Assembly (NCBI GenBank): GCA_030678995.1 | Contig: JAUXTQ010000024.1 | Coordinates: 1 to 64,000 of the forward strand | Direction of reading: 5' to 3' | DNA length: 64,000 nt | Origin: Caulobacter sp. | GTDB taxonomy: Bacteria > Pseudomonadota > Alphaproteobacteria > Caulobacterales > Caulobacteraceae | In this document: positions 1 to 8,626 of the stretch, piece after piece | How positions within the stretch are numbered: position 1 is the stretch's first letter | Layout: each line of letters starts with the position of its first letter | Notes under the pieces: model-generated | Database searches by the model: none | What the model was told of the DNA's origin: nothing | What the model saw: only the letters and a program-made list of their open reading frames with translations | Made by a program: the position numbers and the translations under genes

Positions 1-383
1 ACCGACTCCGCCGTCGGGTGCGCGGGCATGGGCGACTGGTAGTCCATGCCCTCCTCGACCACCTGGAACGAGGCGGCCAGGTTGAAGATCTGTTTGCCGT
101 TCTGGCTGGCGATGACCCGGCGGGTGGTGAAGGTGCCGCCGTCCCGCGAGCGGTCGACCTCGTAGATCACCGGAATGGTCACGTCGCCCGGGCGGATGAA
201 ATAGGCGTGGATGCTGTGGCAGATCCGGTCCTCGACCGTCTCGTAGGCCGCCAGCAGGGCCTGGGCGATGACGAAGCCGCCGAAGATCCTCGGGAAGCCG
301 TCATTGGGCGACACCCCCCGGAACAGGTTCATCTCCAGCCGCTCGAGCGTCAGGGTTTCGATCAGGTTTTCGGTCTCTTGCAT
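1..383 (-). CDS. tesB: Acyl-CoA thioesterase II, partial (5' part only)
   Basis: About 127 N-terminal residues are visible; the gene runs off the left edge, so the ORF track misses it. The reading starts MQETENLIETLTLERLEMN and continues with GGFVIAQAL, HSIHAYFIRPGD and a RSRDGGTF-type segment, which match the first hot-dog domain of TesB thioesterases that hydrolyse acyl-CoA to free fatty acid and CoA. The catalytic Asp/Thr/Gln set of the family lies in the second hot-dog domain, outside the window, so activity cannot be judged. It is transcribed away from the secreted-protein genes at 480. Family call is firm; substrate range unknown. Confidence 0.88.
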   Translation of the reverse strand, partial: MQETENLIETLTLERLEMNLFRGVSPNDGFPRIFGGFVIAQALLAAYETVEDRICHSIHAYFIRPGDVTIPVIYEVDRSRDGGTFTTRRVIASQNGKQIFNLAASFQVVEEGMDYQSPMPAHPTAES

Positions 384-479
384 GAGGACGAAATAGGCCC
401 GGGACGGAAGGCGGGCAAGCCGCCTTGCCGCCGCCACATCCGGCAAGGCAGTCTGGGGTTCCTGTTGGAGACCTGAGCC

Positions 480-884
480 GTGTTCCTGATCCTGGCCGCC
501 GCCGCCTCGTCGGTGCTGCTGGCGCCACCCCCGCCGGCGGCGGGCCTCGCCTACGCCGAAGCCTTCGCCCGGGCCCAGCGTTATGAGGAGACCGACAACG
601 GGGCCATGCTGTACCGGGCCAGGGTGCTCTACCCCTGGCTGGGGCCCAACATTCCGCGGATTCTCGACGCCTGCCTGCCCACGCCCAGGCCCGCCGACCT
701 GCCAGCGCGGTTCACCTTGGTGCTCAGCTTCAAGAAGGGCAGGTTCGAAGCCCTGCTGTCGGACAGCGACCACCCGGTGGCTCAATGCCTCGTCAAACAG
801 ATGACCCCGATGCTCTGGCCAGCCCCGCCGTTCGACGACTTCGCCGAGGAGATGCGTTTCGACCTGAAGGGCGAGGGGGAGTGA
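480..884 (+). CDS. Small secreted protein, unknown function
   Basis: 134 residues from a GTG start. The N-terminus (FLILAAAASSVLLAPPPPAAG) is hydrophobic and Ala-rich and looks like a signal peptide, so export to the periplasm is inferred. The mature part has two Cys (in DACLP and VAQCLV) that could form a disulphide. I recognise no domain. It lies only 1 base from the next gene, also predicted secreted, and the two probably form an operon leading into trmD. The GTG start is the longest reading; an internal start would remove the signal peptide. Confidence 0.6.
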   Translation: MFLILAAAASSVLLAPPPPAAGLAYAEAFARAQRYEETDNGAMLYRARVLYPWLGPNIPRILDACLPTPRPADLPARFTLVLSFKKGRFEALLSDSDHPVAQCLVKQMTPMLWPAPPFDDFAEEMRFDLKGEGE

Positions 885-885
885 G

Positions 886-1416
886 ATGGCGCGCGCCCAG
901 CGCCCCTTAGTGGCCGCCATGACCGCCAAGCCCGTCGCCGCCACACTTGCCCATGCAATCGCCGCCGCGACATTGACGGTCGGTGCGCCCGCGCTGGCCG
1001 TCGAGCCACCGTCCGCCGATGCCTGCGCGATCGTCAGCGAAGCCCTGGACTACGTCCGCAGCGGTCGCGGTCTGCACTTCAATTTCGGCGTCGTCAGTGA
1101 ACGGACCCGCCCTCACGGGCGTTCGGTTCCGGCGGAGTTTCGCATGCGTGGGCGAGGCGAACGCCTCGACCTGCGCGCCTGTCCCGGGGTCGTGGCCTCG
1201 TTCGGGCGTGAGGGGCTGACGCTCGGTGGCGGCAAGGCGGGAGGCCGACGGTACTGGCTGTCGGACCCTGTGATCGACCCGAAGGCGGGCAAGGCCCATG
1301 TGGTCTTCTGGGATGCGGAACCCGATGGCGCGGGCATAGCGATGACGTTTGTCCGCGCGCCCTCCGGCGCCTGGAAGATCGAAGGGGGAGTAGGCGTATG
1401 GGTCTCGACCGGGTAG
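886..1416 (+). CDS. Secreted protein, unknown function
   Basis: 176 residues if translated from ATG 886, which has a purine-rich GAGGGGGA just upstream; an alternative ATG at 919 gives [10 protein letters not shown] and a more usual signal peptide ending near ALAVEP. The mature region holds paired Cys (DACAIV, LRACPG), Gly-rich turns and a predicted beta-rich C-terminus ([13 protein letters not shown]). No family recognised. Its 3' end overlaps the longest reading of trmD, so coupling to trmD is likely. In many Proteobacteria rimM precedes trmD; this protein does not resemble RimM. Confidence 0.6.
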   Translation: MARAQRPLVAAMTAKPVAATLAHAIAAATLTVGAPALAVEPPSADACAIVSEALDYVRSGRGLHFNFGVVSERTRPHGRSVPAEFRMRGRGERLDLRACPGVVASFGREGLTLGGGKAGGRRYWLSDPVIDPKAGKAHVVFWDAEPDGAGIAMTFVRAPSGAWKIEGGVGVWVSTG

Positions 1417-1427
1417 AGACGCCGCCC

Positions 1428-2147
1428 ATGCCGTTCACCGCCACCGTGCTGACCATGTTTCCGGAGGCCTTTCCCGGGCCGCTCGGCGTGTCGCTGATCG
1501 GCACGGCCTGGCGCGAGCAGGACCTGTGGCGCCTTGAAACGGTGGACATTCGCGGCTTTTCCAAGGATAAGCGCGGCTTCCTCGACGACACCCCCGCGGG
1601 TGGCGGTCCTGGACAGGTGATGAAGGCGGACGTGATCGCGGCGGCTATCGACAGTGTCGACGCCCGGGGACGGCCGCTTTTGTACATGAGCGCCCGGGGT
1701 CGGCCCCTGACCCAGGCGCGGGTGAAACAGTGGGCCGGAGCGCCGGGGATCATCGTCCTCTGCGGCCGGTTCGAGGGGGTGGACCAGCGGGTGCTCGACG
1801 CCCGGGGGTTCGAGGAGGTCTCCGTCGGAGACGCGGTGCTCGCCGGTGGCGAGGCGGCGGCGATGGTGGTGATCGAGGCGTGCGTCCGACTGGTTCCGGG
1901 AGTGCTCGGCCAGGCGGAGTCACTGAGTGAAGAGAGCTTCGAGGACGGTCTCCTTGAGCATCCGCAGTACACACGGCCGCGGACGTTCGAAGGGCTCGAT
2001 ATTCCCGAGGTGCTGCTTGGCGGCGACCACAAGAAGGTCGCGGCGTGGCGGCGGGAGATGCGTGAGACGACGACCCGCGAGCAACGGCCCGACCTGTGGG
2101 ACCGCTACTTCGCCAACCGACAACCAAAGGGCACCCCAAGCAAATAA
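1428..2147 (+). CDS. trmD: tRNA (guanine37-N1)-methyltransferase
   Basis: TrmD methylates G37 of tRNAs with SAM and limits frameshifting. The 239-residue reading [17 protein letters not shown] matches the family N-terminus and length. The knot motifs are visible: [37 protein letters not shown] and [11 protein letters not shown] chose ATG 1428 over the track's ATG 1398 because family proteins begin right at the first beta strand ([10 protein letters not shown]). It is followed by rplS, the conserved trmD-rplS order. The C-terminus is short but normal for alphaproteobacteria. Confidence 0.96.
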   Translation: MPFTATVLTMFPEAFPGPLGVSLIGTAWREQDLWRLETVDIRGFSKDKRGFLDDTPAGGGPGQVMKADVIAAAIDSVDARGRPLLYMSARGRPLTQARVKQWAGAPGIIVLCGRFEGVDQRVLDARGFEEVSVGDAVLAGGEAAAMVVIEACVRLVPGVLGQAESLSEESFEDGLLEHPQYTRPRTFEGLDIPEVLLGGDHKKVAAWRREMRETTTREQRPDLWDRYFANRQPKGTPSK

Positions 2148-2179
2148 GGGGCAAGCCCGACGACAGAAGGACTGAACCG

Positions 2180-2578
2180 ATGGCCGCGAACATCATCAAG
2201 GAACTGGAGAAGGCCGAGACCGAGCGTCTCGCCGGCCTCCGCAAGACCCCCGAATTCCAGCCCGGCGACACCGTCCGGGTCAACGTCAAGATCAAGGAAG
2301 GCGAGCGCGAGCGCGTTCAGGCCTATGAGGGCGTGTGCATCGCCCGCCAGGGCGCCGGCCTCCACGAGAGCTTCACGGTCCGCAAGATCAGCTTCGGCGA
2401 AGGCGTCGAGCGGGTGTTCCCGATCATGTCGCCGATGATCGAAAGCATCGAGGTGAAGCGTCGCGGCGTGGTGCGTCGCGCCAAGCTCTATTACCTGCGC
2501 GATCGCCGCGGCAAGTCGGCCCGCATCGCCGAACGCCAGACCGCCCGCAAGGAAGACGTGGCGCCCGTCGAGGAATAG
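2180..2578 (+). CDS. rplS: 50S ribosomal protein L19
   Basis: 132 residues beginning [14 protein letters not shown]19 sits at the 30S-50S interface of the ribosome. Hallmarks seen are [38 protein letters not shown] and [11 protein letters not shown], followed by [24 protein letters not shown]. The C-terminal extension ([14 protein letters not shown]) is acidic and variable, as in relatives. The track start at 2096 adds 28 residues with no family match; ATG 2180 follows AGAAGG. Co-transcribed with trmD, 32 bases apart, and closed by a strong terminator. Confidence 0.97.
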   Translation: MAANIIKELEKAETERLAGLRKTPEFQPGDTVRVNVKIKEGERERVQAYEGVCIARQGAGLHESFTVRKISFGEGVERVFPIMSPMIESIEVKRRGVVRRAKLYYLRDRRGKSARIAERQTARKEDVAPVEE

Positions 2579-2605
2579 CCCCTCCGGCAGCCGCCGCATT
2601 GAACG

Positions 2606-2640
2606 AGCCCCGGACCGCCACGGTCCGGGGCTTTTTCGTT
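2606..2640 (+). terminator. Rho-independent terminator of trmD-rplS
   Basis: Perfect 12-bp stem AGCCCCGGACCG / CGGTCCGGGGCT with a 3-base loop, followed by TTTTTCGTT. Placed 27 bases after the rplS stop codon. Confidence 0.93.
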
Positions 2641-2791
2641 GGCGTGCCCCACCGACCGTGATGGCCTCCCGAGCTCTGCCGGAAGCCTGATCCCGCCGCC
2701 GTGCGCCGTCCAGCGACACATGACAGGACCGTAAGGTTTCGCTTTGCCGGGCGGGTGATAGGGTCCCGCGCGAAGTTCATCGGAGTTGCGC

Positions 2792-5635
2792 ATGTTCCGT
2801 CCGGCCAAGGCCCTGTTGCTCGCCCTCGCTATCACCGCCTCGGCCTTCGCGCCGGGGGCATGGGCCCAGTCCGCGCCGGCCGCCGCCGCGATCGAGGCGC
2901 CGCCGATTGCCTTCAAGGCCCGGGTCCTGCCCAACGGCATGAAGGTGTTCTGGTCAGTCGACCGCGCCACCCCGAACGTCACCGTCCAGGTCTGGTACGG
3001 CGTGGGCGCCAAGGACGATCCCGAGGGCCGCTCTGGCTTCGCCCATCTGTTCGAACACCTGATGTTCAAGGCCACCCGCGACCTGCCGTCCGAGTCCTTC
3101 GACCGGATGACCGAGGACGTTGGCGGCTTCAACAACGCCTCCACCTGGTCGGACTTCACCAACTACTACGAGGTGGTGCCGGCCAATCACCTGGAGCGCC
3201 TGCTGTGGGCCGAGGCCAGCCGCATGAGCACCCTGGTGGTCGACAAGGGGACCTTCGAGTCCGAGCGCGACGTGGTGAAGGAGGAGCTGCGCCTGCGGGT
3301 CCTCAGCGATCCCTACGGCCGCTTCTTCCGCATCGTGATCCCGGGCGGCACCTACACCACCCACCCCTACAAGCGCCCGGGCATCGGCTCGATCGAGGAC
3401 CTGGACGCGGCGACCATCGACGACGTGCTGGCCTTCCACGCCACATATTACCGGCCGGACAACGCCGCCCTGATCGTGGTCGGCAACTTCGACGAGGCCG
3501 AGTTCAACGCCTGGGTCGATCGCTACTTCGGGGCCCTGAAGACGCCGAACAAGGCGCTGCCGATGGTCACCGTCCGCGAGCCGGCGCGCACCGCGGCGCG
3601 CACGGTCACCGCCTATGCCCCCAACGTGCCGCTGCCCGCCGTGGCCATCAGCTGGCAGGGCCCGGCGGCCTCCGATCCCGACGCCGCGGCCCTGACCGTG
3701 CTCGACGCCATCCTCTCCGGCGGCAAGTCCTCGCGGCTGTACAACCGGCTGGTCTATGAGCAGCAGATCGCCCAGGCGGCCTTCTCCAGCGCCAGCCTGA
3801 ACGCCCAGCCGGGCAGTTTCTACGTCGGCGCCATCATGGCCGGCGGCAAGACGGTCGAGGAGGGCGAAGCGGCCCTGATGGCCGAGATCCGCCGCCTGCG
3901 CGAGGCGCCGCCCACGGCGGCCGAACTGGCCGAGGCCAGGACCGAGATGATCGCCGGCGCCGTGCGCGAGCGCGAGACCATCGACGGCCGGGCTTTCGCC
4001 CTGGGCTACGCCCTGATCATGGAAGGCGACGCGGCCAAGGCCAACTCCGGCATCGCCGAACTGCAGGCGGTCACCGCCGAGGATGTGCAGCGGGTCGCCC
4101 GCAAATACCTCGCCGACGACCGTCTGGTGCTGATCCGCTACCTCGACGAAGGCCAGCGTCCGGCCGGCGAGACAGCCCCCGCGACCCGGCGGGTGAAGCC
4201 GGTCAAGTCGCCGAAGTTCAAGGGCGGGGTCTGGAGCCTGGCCGCCGAAGGCCAGCGCGCGATCGCCCCGCCGCTGGGAACGCCGGTGTCGCCGGTGCTG
4301 CCGACCCCGTCGGAAAAGACCCTGGCCAACGGCCTGCGGGTGATCGTCGCCCGCAGCAGCGACCTGCCGCTGGTCACCGCCGAGCTGTCGGTGATGTCCG
4401 GCGGCGCGGTCGATCCCGACGGCCGGGCCGGCGCATCCTCGATGATGGCCGATCTGCTGACCGAAGGCACGACGACCCGCAGCTCAGTTGAAATCTCCAG
4501 CCAGACCGAAGCCCTCGGCGCCGACCTGTCGGCCGGGTCGGGCTGGGAGGCCTCGTCGGTGACGCTCAACGTCATGCCGCAGAACCTCAAGGCCTCCCTG
4601 GCCATCATGGCCGACGTGACGATCAATCCGGCGTTTTCCCAGGAAGAGCTGGACCGGGTGCGCGAACAGGCGCTGGACGGCTTTCAGGTCGCGCTCAAGC
4701 GGCCGGGCAGCGTGGCCGGTTTTATCACCTCGCCGATCATCTACGGCGGCACCCCCTATGGCCATGTCGCCGGCGGCACCCCGACCTCCCTGCCGAAGCT
4801 GACGCGCGACGATCTGGTGGCGATCCACAACAGCTGGTGGCGTCCGGACAACGCGGTGCTGGTCATCGTCGGCGACCTGACGCCGGAACAGGGCTTCGCC
4901 CTGGCCGAGGAAGCCTTCGGCGGCTGGAAGAAGCCCGACGCGGCCCTGCCGGCGAGGCCCACCGCCGACGGCGTCGCCGCCCCGCGCAACGTGATCGTCG
5001 ATATGCCGGCCACCGGCCAGGCGGCGGTCATCCTCGCCCGCCGCGGCATCGCCCGCAGCGATCCGCGCTACTACGTCGGCGTGGTGGCCAACACCGTGCT
5101 CGGCGGCGGCTACTCGGCGCGGCTGAGCCAGGAAATCCGGGTCAAGCGCGGCCTGGCCTACGGGGCCGGCTCCAGCCTGTCCCCCCGGCGCGTGGTCGGC
5201 GGCTTCACCGCCTCGACCCAGACCAAAAACGAGTCGGCGGCCGAGGTGGTCACCCTGATCCGCGGCGAGCTGGGCCGCATGGCCACGGTTCCAGCCACCC
5301 CGGCAGAGCTGGCGGCGCGCAAGTCGGTGCTGGTTGGCGACTTCGGCCGGGATATCGGCACCACCGACGGCCTCGCCGGCATCCTCGGCGGGCTGGCGGT
5401 CTACAACATCGACCTGGCGGAAATGAACCGGTTCACCGCCAAGGTCGAGGCCATCACGGCCGACCAGGTCAGCGCCTTCTCGGCCGACATCTTCGATCCG
5501 GCGAAGGCCAGCGTGATCGTGGTCGGCGACGCCAAGCTGTTCGGCGAGGCGATCAAGACCGCCGTCCCGAACGCCGAGGTGATCCCGATCGGCGAACTGG
5601 ACATCGACAGCCCGACCCTGAGGAAGCCGCAGTAG
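2792..5635 (+). CDS. Secreted M16 (pitrilysin-type) zinc peptidase, two-module
   Basis: 947 residues. Signal peptide (ALLLALAITASAFAPGAWAQ) points to the periplasm. The N-terminal M16 module carries the inverted zinc motif HLFEH at about residues 85-89 and the downstream Glu in KEEL near 165, so it should be catalytic. The second half (from about residue 500) is another M16 repeat pair without an HxxEH, as in many processing-type proteases, and contains the conserved R/Y region SARLSQEIRVKRGLAYGAG. ATG 2792 is preferred to the track's TTG 2786 because CGGAG sits 6 bases before it. Typical substrates are peptides or unfolded proteins; the real one is unknown. Confidence 0.93.
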   Translation: MFRPAKALLLALAITASAFAPGAWAQSAPAAAAIEAPPIAFKARVLPNGMKVFWSVDRATPNVTVQVWYGVGAKDDPEGRSGFAHLFEHLMFKATRDLPSESFDRMTEDVGGFNNASTWSDFTNYYEVVPANHLERLLWAEASRMSTLVVDKGTFESERDVVKEELRLRVLSDPYGRFFRIVIPGGTYTTHPYKRPGIGSIEDLDAATIDDVLAFHATYYRPDNAALIVVGNFDEAEFNAWVDRYFGALKTPNKALPMVTVREPARTAARTVTAYAPNVPLPAVAISWQGPAASDPDAAALTVLDAILSGGKSSRLYNRLVYEQQIAQAAFSSASLNAQPGSFYVGAIMAGGKTVEEGEAALMAEIRRLREAPPTAAELAEARTEMIAGAVRERETIDGRAFALGYALIMEGDAAKANSGIAELQAVTAEDVQRVARKYLADDRLVLIRYLDEGQRPAGETAPATRRVKPVKSPKFKGGVWSLAAEGQRAIAPPLGTPVSPVLPTPSEKTLANGLRVIVARSSDLPLVTAELSVMSGGAVDPDGRAGASSMMADLLTEGTTTRSSVEISSQTEALGADLSAGSGWEASSVTLNVMPQNLKASLAIMADVTINPAFSQEELDRVREQALDGFQVALKRPGSVAGFITSPIIYGGTPYGHVAGGTPTSLPKLTRDDLVAIHNSWWRPDNAVLVIVGDLTPEQGFALAEEAFGGWKKPDAALPARPTADGVAAPRNVIVDMPATGQAAVILARRGIARSDPRYYVGVVANTVLGGGYSARLSQEIRVKRGLAYGAGSSLSPRRVVGGFTASTQTKNESAAEVVTLIRGELGRMATVPATPAELAARKSVLVGDFGRDIGTTDGLAGILGGLAVYNIDLAEMNRFTAKVEAITADQVSAFSADIFDPAKASVIVVGDAKLFGEAIKTAVPNAEVIPIGELDIDSPTLRKPQ

Positions 5636-5651
5636 TCCAACCCAACCTCCG

Positions 5652-5755
5652 CTCATCCCGGCGAAGGCCGGGACCCAGATCAAAGGGTGGCATTTCGGGT
5701 CAGGACCCGGGCGCCGTAGCTGAATCTGGGCCCCGGCCTTCGCCGGGGTGAGCGG
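5652..5755. repeat. Dispersed inverted-repeat element, copy 1
   Basis: About 104 bp bounded by inverted arms CCCGGCGAAGGCCGGG and CCCCGGCCTTCGCCGGGG, each continued inward by CCCAGAT / ATCTGGG. A second copy with the same arms and the shared interior CGCCGTAGCTGAATCTGG lies at 58929-59035. It fills the gap between the M16 protease gene and the aminotransferase gene. Confidence 0.9.
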
Positions 5756-5798
5756 GATTGAGGTTGCACCGACGCCCGTTTCACGCTGTGACCGCTCC

Positions 5799-6929
5799 AT
5801 GACCGCGCAGATCGAACCGTTTCATGCCATCGCCATCAGCCGGCTGGCCCACCAGCTCAAGGCCGAGGGGCGGTCGATCATCCATATGGAGTTCGGCCAG
5901 CCCTCGACGGGCGCGCCGAAGGCGGCCATCGCCAGGGCCCACGCGGTGCTCGACAGCGACGGCATGGGCTACTGGGAAAGCCCGGCCCTGCGCGCGCGGC
6001 TGGCCCGCCACTACGCGCAGACCTATGGCGTCGAGGTCGAGGAGGGCCGCATCGTCCTGACCTGCGGCGCCTCGCCGGCGCTGGTGCTGGCGCTGCTGGC
6101 GGCGTTCTCGCCGGGCGACCGGGTGGCGCTGGCCCGGCCGGGCTACGTCGCCTACCGCAACACGCTCAAGGCCCTGCGGATGGAGCCGGTGGAAATCGCC
6201 TGCGGGGCGGAGAGCCGCTTCCAGCTGACCGCGGCGCATCTGGCGGCGCTCGATCCGGCGCCGGCGGGCGTGATCATCGCCAGCCCGGCCAATCCCACCG
6301 GCACGATCATCGACGCCGACGAACTGAAGGCCATCGCCGACGTCTGCCGCGAGCGGGGCATCCGCATCGTCTCCGACGAAATCTACCACGGCCTCAGCTA
6401 CGTCGGGCCGTGCCGCTCGATCCTCGAGTTCGCCCCCGACGCCCTGGTGATCAGCAGCTTCTCGAAATACTACAGCATGGTCGCCTGGCGGCTCGGCTGG
6501 CTGCTGGCGCCGAGAGACCTGATCGCCAGCGCCCGGGCCTATGTCGGCAACCTGTTCCTCACCGCCCCGTCGCTCAGCCAGCACGCCGGCCTGATCGCCA
6601 TGGACGAGACAGAGGAGCTGGAAGGCCACGTCCAGGTCTACGCCCGCAACCGCGCCCTGTTGCTGGAGGCCCTGCCGTCGCTGGGCCTCAAAGACATCGC
6701 CCCGCCGGACGGCGCCTTCTACATCTACGCCAGCGTGGCCCACCTGACCGACGACAGCCTGGCGTTCTGCATGGACCTGCTGCGGGACACCGGCGTGGCG
6801 GTGGCGTCCGGCGTCGACTTCGACCCCGTCGAGGGCCGCAAGTTCATCCGCATCAGCTTCGCCGTCTCGACGCCGGAGGTAGAGGAGGCGCTGGAGCGGC
6901 TTCGGCCATGGTTCGAGGCGCGGACGTAG
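5799..6929 (+). CDS. PLP-dependent class I/II aminotransferase
   Basis: 376 residues from MTAQIEPFHAIAISRLAHQL; the track start at 5748 lies inside the upstream repeat and is rejected. Fold type I aminotransferase signs: MEFGQPSTGAP near the N-terminus, SPANPTGTIID, the DEIYHGLSY segment and the PLP lysine in SSFSKYYSMVAWRLGW. The C-terminal RISFAVS carries the arginine that binds the substrate carboxylate. The family transfers amino groups between amino acids and 2-oxo acids; specificity cannot be read here. A GGGGAC hairpin pair begins on its stop codon. Confidence 0.9.
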   Translation: MTAQIEPFHAIAISRLAHQLKAEGRSIIHMEFGQPSTGAPKAAIARAHAVLDSDGMGYWESPALRARLARHYAQTYGVEVEEGRIVLTCGASPALVLALLAAFSPGDRVALARPGYVAYRNTLKALRMEPVEIACGAESRFQLTAAHLAALDPAPAGVIIASPANPTGTIIDADELKAIADVCRERGIRIVSDEIYHGLSYVGPCRSILEFAPDALVISSFSKYYSMVAWRLGWLLAPRDLIASARAYVGNLFLTAPSLSQHAGLIAMDETEELEGHVQVYARNRALLLEALPSLGLKDIAPPDGAFYIYASVAHLTDDSLAFCMDLLRDTGVAVASGVDFDPVEGRKFIRISFAVSTPEVEEALERLRPWFEART

Positions 6930-7008
6930 GGGACATGTACCGCCTTCGGTACGTGTCCCCTAAACCAGTCGCTCGATTGGGGGACACGTACCTTCGGTAC
7001 ATGTCCCC
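6926..7008. repeat. Inverted pair of GGGGAC-ended hairpins (REP-like)
   Basis: Two hairpins in opposite orientation, separated by about 19 bases. The first is GGGGACATGTACCG / CGGTACGTGTCCCC with a 4-base loop. The second begins GGGGACACGTACC and is nearly the reverse complement of the first. The TAG stop of the aminotransferase gene overlaps the first base of the first stem, and GTAG directly precedes it. It lies between converging genes. Confidence 0.88.
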
Positions 7009-7014
7009 GCGCCC

Positions 7015-7539
7015 TCACCCCTTCAGTTTCAGCTGCCCCAGGAAGTACCGCTTGCCCAGCGGCACGCCGTTGGCGCGCAGGACGTCGTAGGCGGTGGAGG
7101 CGTGGAAGTAGAAGTTGGGCAGGGAGAAGGACAGCAGGAAGCCCTCCGCCGTGAACGGCATCTTCGTGGGGCCGAACTCGAAGGTCACGTCCTTGCCGGC
7201 CAGGGCGTTGACCGCGTCCGGGGTCAGGGCCCGCAGTGCGGCCTGCGCGTCGGCGACGATCTTGATCAGGCCGGCATAGGTTTCCGGCATGGCCGGGCCG
7301 CCGGTGGCCTGGAACACGCCCGCCTGCACCGCCTCGATGGCGCCGATGGAGTGGTGGGCGATCGACGAGACCTGGAACGACAGCGGCAGCATGTCGCCGG
7401 CCAGCCGCTTGCCGACCAGATCATCGGGATTGGCGCCCTCGTCGGTGCAGTGCTTCAGCCCGCGCTCGAGGAAGCCGGCGGCGGCATCGACCGTCTGCAG
7501 GTACTGGCCGACGGTGATGTCGTAGAGCGAAATGGTCAT
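7015..7539 (-). CDS. DUF1993 family protein
   Basis: 174 residues from MTISLYDITVGQYLQTVD, which is the usual N-terminus of DUF1993 proteins; the track start 90 bases upstream has no family match. The chain is helical with conserved-looking LVGKRLAGDMLPLSFQV and AHHSIGAI. It ends with a region that reads FYFHASTAYDVLRANGVPLGKRYFLG. The fold resembles small four-helix proteins of the DinB type; biochemical role unknown. It lies downstream of, and in the same direction as, the LysR gene, 86 bases away. Confidence 0.85.
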   Translation of the reverse strand: MTISLYDITVGQYLQTVDAAAGFLERGLKHCTDEGANPDDLVGKRLAGDMLPLSFQVSSIAHHSIGAIEAVQAGVFQATGGPAMPETYAGLIKIVADAQAALRALTPDAVNALAGKDVTFEFGPTKMPFTAEGFLLSFSLPNFYFHASTAYDVLRANGVPLGKRYFLGQLKLKG

Positions 7540-7625
7540 GGCGGTCGCGCCTCCCGGGTGCGTTGTTTTCGGAAACGGTCGAGACATTGCCGGGCGAAAG
7601 CGCCATCGGCAACCCCCGTCCTCCG

Positions 7626-8546
7626 TCACATGGCGAACACCTCGGCCGCAACCTCGGCGATCACACCGCGCAGCCAGGCCAGCAGGGGATCGGCGGCGCG
7701 GTGGCTGGCCCAGACGAGGGTCATCTCGTAGTCGACCTCCGCGAACGGCGGCGGTCGCTGGGTCAGATCGAAGGCGTCCACGAACCGGCCGGCCAGCACC
7801 CGCGAGACGGTGGTCACGCCGTCCCCGGCCGCTACCGCCGCCAGGGCCGCGACGAAGCTGGGGGTGGTCAGGACGATGCGGCGCTGCAGGCCCTCCGCCG
7901 CCAGCAGGGAGTCGATGGCCGACTGGCCGTCGCCGAACAGGCTGACGCTGATGTGGTCGAGCCGGGCATAGTCGGCCAGGCCCAGGTCGCCCCGCGCCGC
8001 CGGATGATCGCGCCGCGTCACCAGCGACAGCCGATCCCGCCCGATCGGCATGCTGAGCGCGCCTGGCGGCAGCGGGGTTCCGGTCACGGCGAAGGTCAGG
8101 TCCAGTTCGCCCCGGATCATGCGATCCGGCAGGTCGGGGGTGTAGACCTCGGTGCGCAACACGACGCCCGGCGCCTCGACCGCCAGCCGCGCCATCACCG
8201 CCGGAATCAGCAAGATAGCGTGGATGTCGCTGACCACCAGCCGCAGCGCGCGCGTCTCGCCGCGCGGATCGAAGGCCGGCCGACGAAACAGACCCTGCAC
8301 ATCGCCCAGCGCCACCGACAGCTGCGGGGCCAGGGCCTCGGCGTAGGCCGTCAGCACGAACCCGCCGCCCTGCCGCACCAGCAGAGGGTCCTCGAGCAGA
8401 TCGCGGAGTCGACCGAGCGCCCGGCTCATCGCCGGCTGGCTGAGCCCCGCGTCGGCCGCCGCCTTCGTGACATTGCGCCGCCGCAGCAGCGCCTCCAGCG
8501 GCGGCAGAAGGTTCAGGTCGATGGCCGACAAATTCACTTCACGCAT
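7626..8546 (-). CDS. LysR-family transcriptional regulator
   Basis: 306 residues from MREVNLSAIDLNLLPPLEALL. N-terminal winged helix-turn-helix (about residues 5-64) reads RRRNVTKAAADAGLSQPAMSRALGRLR, followed by an effector domain of NodD/PcpR type with RLVVSDIHAILL. ATG 8546 is chosen over the track start because LysR proteins begin just before the first helix. It is divergent from the DUF2306 gene with an 80-base gap that holds a LysR-like palindrome, so control of that gene and of itself is the simplest inference. Ligand unknown. Confidence 0.92.
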   Translation of the reverse strand: MREVNLSAIDLNLLPPLEALLRRRNVTKAAADAGLSQPAMSRALGRLRDLLEDPLLVRQGGGFVLTAYAEALAPQLSVALGDVQGLFRRPAFDPRGETRALRLVVSDIHAILLIPAVMARLAVEAPGVVLRTEVYTPDLPDRMIRGELDLTFAVTGTPLPPGALSMPIGRDRLSLVTRRDHPAARGDLGLADYARLDHISVSLFGDGQSAIDSLLAAEGLQRRIVLTTPSFVAALAAVAAGDGVTTVSRVLAGRFVDAFDLTQRPPPFAEVDYEMTLVWASHRAADPLLAWLRGVIAEVAAEVFAM

Positions 8547-8562
8547 GACGTGGATACAAACA

Positions 8563-8577
8563 ATGCATTTTTTGCAT
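8563..8577. promoter_or_regulatory. Candidate LysR operator
   Basis: Perfect inverted repeat ATGCA-N5-TGCAT, which contains the T-N11-A pattern of LysR boxes. It sits in the divergent gap between the lysR gene and the DUF2306 gene. No experimental support is visible. Confidence 0.5.
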
Positions 8578-8626
8578 GCGCAAGGCCGCGTTAGACCTGA
8601 GCTCACAAAAGCCGGGGAGACCGCGA

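Noticed and set aside
6926-7008. Hairpins here (and at 16671 and 56354) as rho-independent terminators
   Set aside because: None is followed by a T-run; they are repeats, although they may still affect transcript ends.
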